Shown here: positions 1 through 6,114 of the stretch, piece by piece
How positions within the stretch are numbered: position 1 is the first letter of the stretch
How the letters are laid out: every line of letters starts with the position of its first letter
Assembly: GCA_002308515.1 (NCBI GenBank)
Contig: DBVN01000085.1
Location: 14,367-24,421, forward strand
Source: Verrucomicrobia bacterium UBA1263
GTDB lineage: Bacteria > Verrucomicrobiota > Verrucomicrobiia > Limisphaerales > UBA1412
Direction of reading: 5' to 3'
DNA length: 10,055 nt
Made by a program: the position numbers and the translations under genes
Notes under the pieces: model-generated
What the model saw: only the letters and a program-made list of their open reading frames with translations
The model's database searches: none
What the model was told of the DNA's origin: nothing

Positions 1-971
1 CAGCCATACTCGGCCAGGCGCAGGGGCAGTTCTCTGTAACTGCGCGGATAAGAAGCAAATATCTTATGATGATGCGGACAGTTCATCGCCTTCAGGTAGT
101 AGCGTTCCACCTTTTCGGTACCGTCGGCCATCGTTTCTTTCATCTCGATGGGCGGGAACATGCTGTCAGCGTAATACGGCAGGTGACCGCTGGTCTTGTA
201 CATATTCTCGCGCGCCAGGTGCGGAGTCTTGACCCGCTCGTAACCGGCGGCGAATTCCGTTTCCATGGCCAGCTTCTCGATCTCAGCGATCAGGATGCCG
301 CCTTTGGGCAGCCACAGCGGCATACCCGGTCCCACATCCTCATCAAAAGCAAACAGCCGCATCTCCTTACCGATCTTGCGGTGGTCACGGCGCTTGGCCT
401 CTTCCATCATCTGGAGCCATTCTTCCAGCTCCGTCTTTTTCATGAATGCGGTCCCGTACAGACGCTGCAGCTGAGGATTGGTCTCCTTGCCGCGGTAATA
501 GGCCGCCGCCACACGCAGGAGCTTGAAAGCCTTGATGTTGCCCGTGCGCATCACATGAGGACCGGCGCAGAGATCCATGAATTCACCATTGGTGAAAGTG
601 GAGATCGGTTCCCCTTCGGGGATATCGTTCAGGCGCTCCAGTTTAAACTTTTGTCCCTTTGCCTCCAGCAAGGCTTTGACTTCCTCGCGAGTTCGTATTT
701 CTTTTTGGAATACCTGATTCTCCTTGATGATTTTCCTCATCTCCTCCTCGATCCGCGGAAAGTCCTCCGGCGTAAAGCGATGATCGGGGAGATCAAAATC
801 GTAATAGAATCCTTCGTTCGTTGAGGGGCCGATATCCAGCTGCGCATTGGGCCATATCCGCATAACGGCCGCGGCCATAACGTGAGCGCAGGAGTGACGT
901 ACCCGTTCCAGATCGCTCGCACGATTGCGATCTTCCAGTGTTTTACGTGCGACTGAATTTTCTTCAGCCAT
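1..971 (-). CDS. thrS: Threonyl-tRNA synthetase, TGS-less, N-terminal part (3' end outside window)
   Basis: The class II synthetase that charges tRNA-Thr in the cytoplasm; the first 323 residues are visible and the gene runs off the left edge. The N2 editing domain carries a full zinc-type quartet: H26 and H30 (HSCAH) with C135 and H139 (MDLCAGPH). These sit a constant 47 residues before E. coli H73, H77, C182 and H186. The catalytic domain begins around residue 200, with MNCPHHH at 296-302 (C298 is the expected zinc ligand) and the motif-2 region SYRELPLRLAEYG from 311. The start is ATG at 971-969, preceded by GGAAGG (980-985) at 8 bases and by an in-frame TAG at 977-975. The roughly 60-residue N-terminal TGS domain of E. 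coli ThrS is therefore absent, not missed. The MNCPHHH form resembles the TGS-less ThrS of cyanobacteria and some PVC bacteria (from memory). Identity is very secure. Confidence 0.97.
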   Translation of the reverse strand, partial: MAEENSVARKTLEDRNRASDLERVRHSCAHVMAAAVMRIWPNAQLDIGPSTNEGFYYDFDLPDHRFTPEDFPRIEEEMRKIIKENQVFQKEIRTREEVKALLEAKGQKFKLERLNDIPEGEPISTFTNGEFMDLCAGPHVMRTGNIKAFKLLRVAAAYYRGKETNPQLQRLYGTAFMKKTELEEWLQMMEEAKRRDHRKIGKEMRLFAFDEDVGPGMPLWLPKGGILIAEIEKLAMETEFAAGYERVKTPHLARENMYKTSGHLPYYADSMFPPIEMKETMADGTEKVERYYLKAMNCPHHHKIFASYPRSYRELPLRLAEYG

Positions 972-1016
972 AATCTAATCCTTCCGCCAACCGGCGATGC
1001 AACCTCCATGACCAAT

Positions 1017-1054
1017 CCCCAAAACGGATGGGGTGATAACAGGCGCGACGCGCC
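1017..1054 (-). promoter_or_regulatory. Two GC-rich hairpins in the thrS leader
   Basis: Upstream of thrS the minus strand can form two stems. One has arms CCCCA (1017-1021) and TGGGG (1029-1033). The other is the perfect palindrome GGCGCG-A-CGCGCC at 1042-1054. No T-tract follows either, so they are not intrinsic terminators, and I see no T-box anticodon-binding sequence. They may only structure the leader; a control role such as ThrS autoregulation would be inference. No convincing promoter was found in 972-1196. Confidence 0.3.
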
Positions 1055-1196
1055 CCACGGCGTTCAACCCGGCCGGCTCCCCTCACTTTAACATGAAAAG
1101 CCGCGCACAGCAACCCGGGATTCTACAGGAAAGAAATTGAAATCCAGCAGCAAAACAGGTTCATAAACTCCGCTAATGAAAAATCAAAATAAGTCT

Positions 1197-1691
1197 TTAT
1201 GTATCAGTGTGAAGCACAAATTTCACATTTTCTTTTTCCAATACATCATAAATCCTTAAACAATTTATATGATAATGACTTGCGATATTGGGAATTTTGA
1301 TTTTTCTTTTTATATGTGGATCGAATGTTTCGTGAGTAATAATATCACAAGCTAAAACACGAGCAGCCGCTATGAGCCATCCATCCGCGACATTGAAAAA
1401 ATCATTCTTCGCTGGTTGCTCATATTGTTCTAACCCTTGGACATACGTCACTACTTCCTGATAAGATTTCTGAATATCAATATCCTGTTCGATGAAAAAT
1501 GAATCAGACAAATGATTTTTTACCCATTCTGATAAATCATCTTTTCCATCAAAGAGTTCATATTTCACTGAATCTATAGAAGCAACAACTGTTGTTTTTG
1601 AAAGCCATTCCCAAAATCCAGGACAAACATTAAATTTATAAAATGTGTTTTTGGATCCAATAAAGATGTTAGCATCCATTAGATATTTCAT
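1197..1691 (-). CDS. DUF4411 family PIN-like protein, putative toxin
   Basis: A 164-residue protein that I recognise as DUF4411, a PIN-fold-related family usually encoded directly after an XRE/ImmA-type gene and predicted to be the ribonuclease toxin of such pairs. The acidic residues expected of a PIN active site are visible: D6 in MDAN, E45 in VKYELFDG, D103 in NVADGWLIAAA and D116 in CDIITHE. The TH(E) at 119-121 matches the family's conserved C-terminal half. Its ATG lies inside the stop of the upstream gene (ATGA overlap, 1688-1691), with AGGGA a short distance upstream, so translation is probably coupled. Base composition is clearly more AT-rich than thrS or the 4797-8106 operon, suggesting transfer. 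Family membership is confident; toxicity and RNA cleavage are inferred from family and context only. Confidence 0.88.
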   Translation of the reverse strand: MKYLMDANIFIGSKNTFYKFNVCPGFWEWLSKTTVVASIDSVKYELFDGKDDLSEWVKNHLSDSFFIEQDIDIQKSYQEVVTYVQGLEQYEQPAKNDFFNVADGWLIAAARVLACDIITHETFDPHIKRKIKIPNIASHYHINCLRIYDVLEKENVKFVLHTDT

Positions 1692-2857
1692 ACGGGCATC
1701 CCTATTGTTTTCGCCAGTTTTTGCATGGCTTCAAAATTTTTCACTTCCAACAACTTAAAAGCATCTCTGTAACTAATCCTGTTGGAAAGAGCTTCACTTA
1801 TCACACTTTGGGCAAATGTTTTTCCTACTCTGTATTTCAAGGATTCAAAAAAGTTCCCTCCACCAGTAATTTTAGCTTTTTTTTGGCTTATGGCTTTTTT
1901 TTCGATCCCAATTAAACGATCAGCCTCTTTTGGAGAAATCATCTTTAGTTCTTTCAATCTGTAAATCACAACGAAAGAACTTATTTTTAACAACCTGCAT
2001 AAATCAATGAGATTATCTTCCACAGAAAGCTTTTTATTATAGCTTTCCCGAATAACATCTTCCGGCGCCAAAAATTCCGCGGCAACTTGATTGCAGTATC
2101 TTTCAACCGGATTGGAGCTTCTATCCATCATACCCTCATGCACGAGACCACTTTCTCCGACAAACACATGAACCAACTCATGCACAAAGGTAAAAAGCTG
2201 TGCGTTTTTGCTGTCCGCTCCATTTATAAAAATCAAAGGCGCATACTCATCAATAAGCACAAACCCTCTGAATTCTTCAACGTCAAGAGGTCTTCGTGTA
2301 TTATTTCCTACAATTCCATTTCTAACAAATAATATCCCGGAATCCTCAGTAAGATCGATCAATTCATTAAAAAGGTCTTCCCAACTCTTAGGATCATCAA
2401 ACAGTTTCTTATCAATTTTTAAAGTTTTTTTGATGATTTCGACAGCGTTTTTAATGGGGATATCTGTTGCTACAGAACCTACAAAACCAAGTTTGTCTTC
2501 TTTGTTTTCTTCTAAATATTCCCTAAACCATCCCTGCTTACTTTGCATGGAAAGAATAGTGGCTTCCAGTTCAGGACTTGCGTCGGAAATGCTGATTCCT
2601 CCAACCGTTCTAAAGTTTGGCAGTTTTATATCTAACTTGGGGATATCCTGTAGGAAAAAAAGGCCAAGAGGAAGCAAAGATACTTTAGACAATTTTTTGG
2701 CTTGAGTCATCGTTATTGGAGAACTTCCATTTTCCCACTCCAGCACTTTAGTTGGTAAAACGCCCATTTTTTTAGAGAACGCATCACGATCCAAGCCGAG
2801 TCTTTCTCTCGCCCATTGTATCATTTTGGGGCTTATAATCGTTTTTACCGTTGTCAT
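1688..2857 (-). CDS. XRE-family HTH and ImmA/IrrE-type metallopeptidase, putative antitoxin/regulator
   Basis: A 389-residue two-domain protein. Residues about 8-65 form a Cro/C1-type helix-turn-helix (RERLGLDRDAFSKKMGV, then LEWENG). The second half is a COG2856/ImmA-IrrE metallopeptidase-like domain with the zinc motif HELVH at 226-230 and a downstream glutamate-bearing helix around 251-263 (VERYCNQVAAEFLAP), where the third ligand, probably E261, is expected. Proteins of this layout repress their own promoter and, in related systems, are cleaved or cleave a partner repressor under stress. Here the gene precedes a DUF4411 gene and overlaps it by 4 bases, the standard arrangement of this predicted toxin-antitoxin class. 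The start is ATG with GAGGTG eight bases upstream, a strong ribosome site. The gene is AT-rich. Proteolytic activity is unproven, although the HExxH residues are intact. Confidence 0.93.
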   Translation of the reverse strand: MTTVKTIISPKMIQWARERLGLDRDAFSKKMGVLPTKVLEWENGSSPITMTQAKKLSKVSLLPLGLFFLQDIPKLDIKLPNFRTVGGISISDASPELEATILSMQSKQGWFREYLEENKEDKLGFVGSVATDIPIKNAVEIIKKTLKIDKKLFDDPKSWEDLFNELIDLTEDSGILFVRNGIVGNNTRRPLDVEEFRGFVLIDEYAPLIFINGADSKNAQLFTFVHELVHVFVGESGLVHEGMMDRSSNPVERYCNQVAAEFLAPEDVIRESYNKKLSVEDNLIDLCRLLKISSFVVIYRLKELKMISPKEADRLIGIEKKAISQKKAKITGGGNFFESLKYRVGKTFAQSVISEALSNRISYRDAFKLLEVKNFEAMQKLAKTIGMPV

Positions 2858-2865
2858 GTCGCATT

Positions 2866-2871
2866 CACCTC
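2866..2871 (-). promoter_or_regulatory. Ribosome binding site of the XRE/ImmA gene
   Basis: GAGGTG on the minus strand, eight bases before the ATG at 2857. It fixes the start and contrasts with the weak or absent Shine-Dalgarno sequences before the genes at 4797, 5101 and 6115. Confidence 0.75.
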
Positions 2872-2883
2872 GATGCTGGGTTT

Positions 2884-2911
2884 AGGATAAAAATTTTTCA
2901 GATTATTTCAA
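2884..2911 (-). promoter_or_regulatory. Candidate sigma-70 promoter of the toxin-antitoxin module
   Basis: On the minus strand TTGAAA (2906-2911) and TATCCT (2884-2889) are 16 bases apart, about 27 bases before the XRE/ImmA start. The palindrome AAAAATTTTT (2889-2898) overlaps the last base of the -10 and extends into the spacer, so it could serve as an operator for the HTH protein. The operator role is inference; the -10 matches consensus at four of six bases. Confidence 0.45.
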
Positions 2912-2924
2912 GAACTATTGGAAC

Positions 2925-3539
2925 TTATTCTGCTTCTTCCTGATCCTGAGCAGACTCCTTACCACGGTTAATGCGAAGCCGTTTTTTCAAAGATGATGCC
3001 ATAAGTAATGGAAACTCTAATATACTAATGAAGAATAAGATATTGATAACAATCCCAAGAAGCTGTACATCTGTCGGCATAGGAAAATCGGCATTTATTC
3101 CCTCGCCGGCTTCATACTCAAAAATAACTAACGGAAACGGAAAACCACCCACTTTCAAATTTTTGCTGAAGGTATATACCAGATCCATTTCAGTACTCAC
3201 ACAATAACCGATCCCAATCCCCGCTATTGCCAGAAAATAAAAAAGAATCCGCCATTTTCTGATCAATGGATTTCTCCTGAGGTAACGGAATATGTCCGCG
3301 ACTAATACCGCAAATATCCATATATACGCGATTAAAAATAAGTAGGCTAACACCACTCTTACCACTATGATAACAGATATCATAGCAAAGACTAAAAATA
3401 TGAGGATGATCAACGTCTCCTTATTCATCAACGTCTCCTTATTCTTTAGCCGATGCTGATTCTTCTTAAAATAGAAAAATGCTCTTACACACCCGAAAAT
3501 CAAGGCGGATAAAAAAACAAACAACATTAAACTACTCAT
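2925..3539 (-). CDS. Hypothetical multi-pass membrane protein
   Basis: I do not recognise this 204-residue protein. It has about five hydrophobic segments: near residues 3-22, 42-62, 63-86, 95-112 and about 158-180. Charged loops lie between them (KKNQHRLKNKE; FRYLRRNPLIRKWR), and the C-terminal tail is charged (KKRLRINRGKESAQDQEEAE) and probably cytoplasmic. A loop between the fourth and fifth segments contains VGGFPFPL and an acidic stretch. The first-helix region encodes NKETLMNKETL, produced by an 18-base tandem duplication (3411-3446) that also creates an internal AAGGAG plus ATG. A 167-residue product starting at residue 38 is therefore possible. The listed ATG has only weak Shine-Dalgarno support but includes a plausible first helix. 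The gene is AT-rich like the adjacent toxin-antitoxin pair and has its own promoter. Function is unknown. Confidence 0.72.
   Translation of the reverse strand: MSSLMLFVFLSALIFGCVRAFFYFKKNQHRLKNKETLMNKETLIILIFLVFAMISVIIVVRVVLAYLFLIAYIWIFAVLVADIFRYLRRNPLIRKWRILFYFLAIAGIGIGYCVSTEMDLVYTFSKNLKVGGFPFPLVIFEYEAGEGINADFPMPTDVQLLGIVINILFFISILEFPLLMASSLKKRLRINRGKESAQDQEEAE
3411..3446 (-). repeat. 18-base tandem duplication inside the membrane protein gene
   Basis: Two adjacent 18-base units (3411-3428 and 3429-3446) differ at one position. They are in frame and encode a repeated NKETL block. Each unit contains AAGGAG on the coding strand. The copy at 3435-3440 lies six bases upstream of an in-frame ATG (3428-3426), making a good internal translation start. 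Confidence 0.85.
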
Positions 3540-3607
3540 AATCTTATTTCATTCCCCTATTTTTCTTTCACCCAAACATTTGTTTTAATGCAACACAAAC
3601 CTTGTTC

Positions 3608-3636
3608 ATTCTCAAGGAGAAAAGAGAGCTTGTCAA
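3608..3636 (-). promoter_or_regulatory. Candidate sigma-70 promoter with overlapping palindrome
   Basis: On the minus strand TTGACA (3631-3636, perfect -35) is 17 bases from GAGAAT (3608-3613, four of six matches). Transcription would begin near 3600 and give a leader of about 60 bases for the membrane protein at 3539. The perfect palindrome GCTTG-T-CAAGC (3628-3638) covers the -35 box and could bind a dimeric repressor; that role is inferred. Confidence 0.5.
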
Positions 3637-3666
3637 GCGTGTTTTCCGCGACAGGGTCCCGAAAAC

Positions 3667-3704
3667 AAAAAAGATCCATCCTCCGGGCAGAGGACAGATC
3701 TTTT
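3667..3704 (-). terminator. Intrinsic terminator of the secreted isomerase gene
   Basis: A two-tier hairpin. The outer arms are AAAAGATC (3669-3676) and GATCTTTT (3697-3704), then a symmetric CA/CA internal loop. The inner arms are TCCTC (3679-3683) and GAGGA (3690-3694) around CGGGCA. Read on the minus strand the stem ends in a run of six T residues, 29 bases past the stop codon at 3733. Confidence 0.85.
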
Positions 3705-3732
3705 GAAACTTTATCCTTTCGGACAGAGCCGA

Positions 3733-4611
3733 TTAGAAGCGAACACGCTCCAAGTAATCGAGGCTCTGGGGCAGCTGCTCTTTCGGAGTGGGGCTTTCAT
3801 CCTCGATGAAGTAGTAGAGTACACCGGCTTCCTGAGCGGCCTTGAGGACTCTGGGGAAGTTGACCTGACCGGTGCCCAGCACCACGTCGTTCTTGGTATC
3901 GGTGCCGCCGTTGTGATTGCCCTCGACCCCTTTCTTCAGGTCTTTCAGGTGCATCAACTCCCAGCGGTTGGGATACTTAGCCAGCCAGACAGCCGGGTCT
4001 TCTCCGGGGAAGAGGGTCCACATGACGTCCATCTCGAAGGAGACATAGTTGGGATCGGTCTTCTGCATGAGCAAGTCCATGATCTTCTGGCCGTTCATCC
4101 AGGGCTGGAATTCATAGCCGTGGTTGTGGTAGTAGAATTTGATGCCGTACTCGGCCATGACTTTGCCGGCATTGTTGAAGACTTCGGCGGCGGCGGTCGC
4201 CTGCTCGGCGTTGAAGATGCCGTCATGCGGGATCCATGCCACACCGGCGTATTTCAACCCCAGGGACTGGGCTTCCTTGGCCACGCCGGCAGGATCGTTT
4301 TTGATGCGGTTGTAGTCAAAGTGTTTGCCGATCGGCACAAAGCCGAGATCTTTGACGATCTTCACATATTCCTCGGCACTCTTGCCGTAGGTGGAATGGA
4401 CTTCGATATACTTGATGCCCAAGTCCTTGACGAAATCCATCGTGCCGTCGAAATCTTTGCTGAAATAGTTGCGCAGGCTGTACATCTGGAGACCGACGTG
4501 TCCCTTGAAACAGCGGCCCTCGCCCCGCAGCGGAGCGTCATCGGCCTGTGTATTCAACGATGTCAACGCCATAGCGCTGACCAAACTAAGCGATAAGAAT
4601 AGTTTCTTCAT
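3733..4611 (-). CDS. Exported sugar phosphate isomerase/epimerase-like protein (AP_endonuc_2 / xylose-isomerase-like TIM barrel)
   Basis: A 292-residue protein with a classical signal peptide: MKK, a hydrophobic core to about residue 18, then TQA with likely cleavage after A23. It would act in the periplasm or be secreted. The mature part is an IolE-like TIM barrel: VGLQMYSLRNYF at 39-50, IEVH at 69-72, YYHNHGYEF at 160-168, FEMDVMW at 192-198, LMHLKD at 219-224 and FIED at 268-271. The histidine and acidic residues of these blocks (around H164/E167, D195, H221, E270) are the expected divalent-metal site. Family members isomerise, epimerise or cleave sugars and keto-sugars; the substrate here cannot be read. 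Because it is exported, a phosphorylated cytoplasmic sugar is unlikely, and a free or keto sugar from glycan breakdown fits better (inference). It is monocistronic, with a terminator just downstream. I see no Shine-Dalgarno before the ATG; a weak -10-like TAAAAT lies at 4621-4626. Confidence 0.9.
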   Translation of the reverse strand: MKKLFLSLSLVSAMALTSLNTQADDAPLRGEGRCFKGHVGLQMYSLRNYFSKDFDGTMDFVKDLGIKYIEVHSTYGKSAEEYVKIVKDLGFVPIGKHFDYNRIKNDPAGVAKEAQSLGLKYAGVAWIPHDGIFNAEQATAAAEVFNNAGKVMAEYGIKFYYHNHGYEFQPWMNGQKIMDLLMQKTDPNYVSFEMDVMWTLFPGEDPAVWLAKYPNRWELMHLKDLKKGVEGNHNGGTDTKNDVVLGTGQVNFPRVLKAAQEAGVLYYFIEDESPTPKEQLPQSLDYLERVRF

Positions 4612-4651
4612 ACGGGAGAAATTTTACAACCCCTGCGTGTGAAGGGAAGTC

Positions 4652-4678
4652 TTTTTTCGCCGGAAACGTTTTTTCGCC
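4652..4678. repeat. Direct repeat and LacI-type palindrome in the divergent intergenic region
   Basis: TTTTTTCGCC occurs twice (4652-4661 and 4669-4678), 17 bases apart. Between and overlapping them is the palindrome AAACGTTT (4664-4671), the core common in LacI-family operators. The region lies between the divergent starts at 4611 and 4797 and ends 20 bases upstream of the -35 box at 4698, so it could control either gene. The regulator is not in the window; the role is inferred. Confidence 0.4.
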
Positions 4679-4697
4679 TCCGGGGATGACAATAAGT

Positions 4698-4726
4698 TTG
4701 AAAACAGCAGTGATATTTCCTATAAT
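4698..4726 (+). promoter_or_regulatory. Sigma-70 promoter of the STAS-SBP-phosphatase operon
   Basis: TTGAAA (4698-4703), a 17-base spacer and a perfect TATAAT (4721-4726). Transcription would start near 4733, giving a leader of about 64 bases. That leader contains the inverted repeat TGGAA-N5-TTCCA (4746-4760). This is the strongest promoter seen in the window. Its sigma-70 form argues against a Bacteroidota host. Confidence 0.75.
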
Positions 4727-4796
4727 CCGGCTGGGTTTTATCTGATGGAAATCGGTTCCATTTATCGGGTTAGCTAATAAAGAATTAACAACGTAT

Positions 4797-5096
4797 ATGA
4801 AAATCGAAGATAAAGGCGAAGGAAAACTGGTTTGTTTCATGCCGGAGCGCCTGGATGTGAACACCGCGGATGCCACCGGTGAAGAGATCATGAGTAAACT
4901 GGAGGGCATCACTCATCTGGAGCTGGATCTTGCCAATATGGTGTACGCTTCCAGCGCGGGACTGCGTGTGTTCCTGACCTGTTACCGCAAGATGGCGGAA
5001 CAAAACGGCACGATGGTCCTGACCCACGTCCAGCCCAGCATCATGATGCTGCTGGAAATGACGGGGTTCACCGATTTTATTACTATTCAAAGATAA
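4797..5096 (+). CDS. STAS-domain anti-sigma factor antagonist (SpoIIAA/RsbV type)
   Basis: A 99-residue single-domain cytoplasmic protein of normal length for the RsbV/SpoIIAA family. The signature block LELDLANMVYASSAGLRVFL (41-60) aligns with the phosphorylation loop of SpoIIAA (DSSGLGV). S53 takes the place of the phosphorylated Ser58, while the usual preceding Asp is Ser. An anti-sigma or switch-protein kinase normally phosphorylates this serine, and the dephosphorylated form binds that kinase and frees its target. No kinase gene lies in the window. The gene heads a plus-strand operon: the next start is four bases after its stop, and the third gene encodes a PP2C phosphatase of the type that acts on such proteins. 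No Shine-Dalgarno is visible before the ATG. Family assignment is secure; the output (sigma factor or other switch) is unknown. Confidence 0.93.
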   Translation: MKIEDKGEGKLVCFMPERLDVNTADATGEEIMSKLEGITHLELDLANMVYASSAGLRVFLTCYRKMAEQNGTMVLTHVQPSIMMLLEMTGFTDFITIQR

Positions 5097-5100
5097 GAAA

Positions 5101-6093
5101 ATGAAGCTGAAATCTTTTTTGATCCTGAGCCTCGCGCTGAGTTTGTGCTGGGTCTGCGCGGCTCAACAGGGTATTTACAAACTGCGGGTCTGCTGGGTGC
5201 CTTCGGCACAGTTCGCCGGGTTCTTTATGGCAGAAGAAGAAGGATTCTACGCGCAGGAAGGACTGGCGCTGGAAATCAGTTACCCTCCCCGCAATGAGGA
5301 AATGTTCGACACGTTGATGGCCGAGGATGTTGATTTTGTCATGGAATGGTTCCTGTACGCTTTGGAATTCAAGGCAAAGGGCAATGACATCGTCAATGTC
5401 GCCCAGTTCCAGCGCCACACCGAAGAACTGCTGGTAGCCAAAAAATCCAGCGGTATCCAAACCGTCAAGGACATAAAAGGGCGAAATGTCGGACTTTGGT
5501 TCGCGCCTCAGCTCCAGTATTCCTTTAAGGAATTCCTGAAAAGAAATGAGGTAGATGATTATCATATCTACCCCATTCTGGATAATATCACTCTGTTCCT
5601 GAACGGAGGAGTCGATGTTGTCTCGGTCATGTCCTTCAGCGAATATCACCAGATCCTCTTTTGCGGGTATAAGCCGGAGGAGCTGACCGTATTCCCGATG
5701 AAAGAGGCATTCCCCAATCTGGTCATGGAGGGTATCTACTGCCGCCGGGAAACATGGGAAAATAATAAAAAGGATGTCATCGCCCTGCGCAGAGCCACCC
5801 TGAAAGGATGGGACGCGGCTTTCAAAAATCCGGAAAAAGCGCTTCAGGTCATCAAGCGCAAATGCGATGAAATAACCAGCCTGCACAATTCCTCCAACAA
5901 CCGTCAGATCTACAGAGAATGCAGCTTCGGCTACGCGCTCCAGAAAGAGATGCTGGAAAATTTCCGGAGAATGACTCCCATCGAGGGGAATGACGCCCTG
6001 TTGAAAAAAGAAACTTTCCAGGAAGGGATGAACATCATGGGACTGAATGAGAACGATGTCCTGTTCGAGGACTTTGCCCCGCAAGATAAATAA
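5101..6093 (+). CDS. NMT1/THI5-like ABC-type periplasmic substrate-binding protein
   Basis: A 330-residue exported binding protein. The signal peptide spans residues 1 to about 21 (KLK, a hydrophobic run, then VCAAQQ); no good lipobox is seen, so it is probably a soluble periplasmic protein. The mature start, LRVCWVPSAQFAGFFMAEEEGFYAQEGL (28-55), is the typical first strand and helix of NMT1/THI5-like proteins. Next come a hinge segment (VDFVMEWFLYALEF) and a second-lobe block, VKDIKGRNVGLWF. Relatives bind pyrimidine thiamine precursors, taurine or sulfonates, or other small ligands; I cannot name the ligand. The gene lies four bases after the STAS gene and 21 before the phosphatase gene, with no ABC permease or ATPase alongside. 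That suggests a sensory rather than transport role (inference). Translation is probably coupled to the STAS gene, since only a poor Shine-Dalgarno is present. Confidence 0.9.
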   Translation: MKLKSFLILSLALSLCWVCAAQQGIYKLRVCWVPSAQFAGFFMAEEEGFYAQEGLALEISYPPRNEEMFDTLMAEDVDFVMEWFLYALEFKAKGNDIVNVAQFQRHTEELLVAKKSSGIQTVKDIKGRNVGLWFAPQLQYSFKEFLKRNEVDDYHIYPILDNITLFLNGGVDVVSVMSFSEYHQILFCGYKPEELTVFPMKEAFPNLVMEGIYCRRETWENNKKDVIALRRATLKGWDAAFKNPEKALQVIKRKCDEITSLHNSSNNRQIYRECSFGYALQKEMLENFRRMTPIEGNDALLKKETFQEGMNIMGLNENDVLFEDFAPQDK

Positions 6094-6114
6094 CTGATAC
6101 TCTCCTACAAATCC

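Noticed and set aside
66..824. 252-residue plus-strand open frame over thrS
   Set aside because: It is antisense to the clearly conserved ThrS frame and resembles no known family.
737..1015. 92-residue minus-strand open frame overlapping the thrS start, with a possible leader-peptide ATG
   Set aside because: It reads thrS in another frame for most of its length, and its composition is not protein-like. The thrS Shine-Dalgarno and in-frame stop explain the region.
972..1196. Possible T-box or tRNA-like leader upstream of thrS
   Set aside because: No T-box consensus, specifier loop or antiterminator was found, only two simple GC-rich stems.
2911..2921. Short direct repeat GAACT-ATTG-GAACT upstream of the toxin-antitoxin promoter
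   Set aside because: Five-base units spaced by four are too short to separate from chance in AT-rich DNA.
3540..3732. Possible small gene in the gap between the membrane protein and isomerase genes
   Set aside because: The only open frame runs through the promoter, the terminator hairpin and the isomerase 3' end on the opposite strand, without a convincing ribosome site.
3703..4596. 297-residue plus-strand open frame opposite the isomerase gene
   Set aside because: The minus frame has a signal peptide and the TIM-barrel motifs; the plus frame also starts on the terminator stem.
5083..6084. 333-residue minus-strand open frame opposite the binding protein gene
   Set aside because: It is the mirror of a well-conserved NMT1-like reading frame; long antisense frames are common in codon-biased genes of this composition.
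5101..6093. Reading the NMT1-like protein as a THI5-type HMP-pyrimidine synthase
   Set aside because: It has a signal peptide and lacks the cysteine-rich CCCFC-type motif of the suicide enzyme, so a binding protein is the better call.
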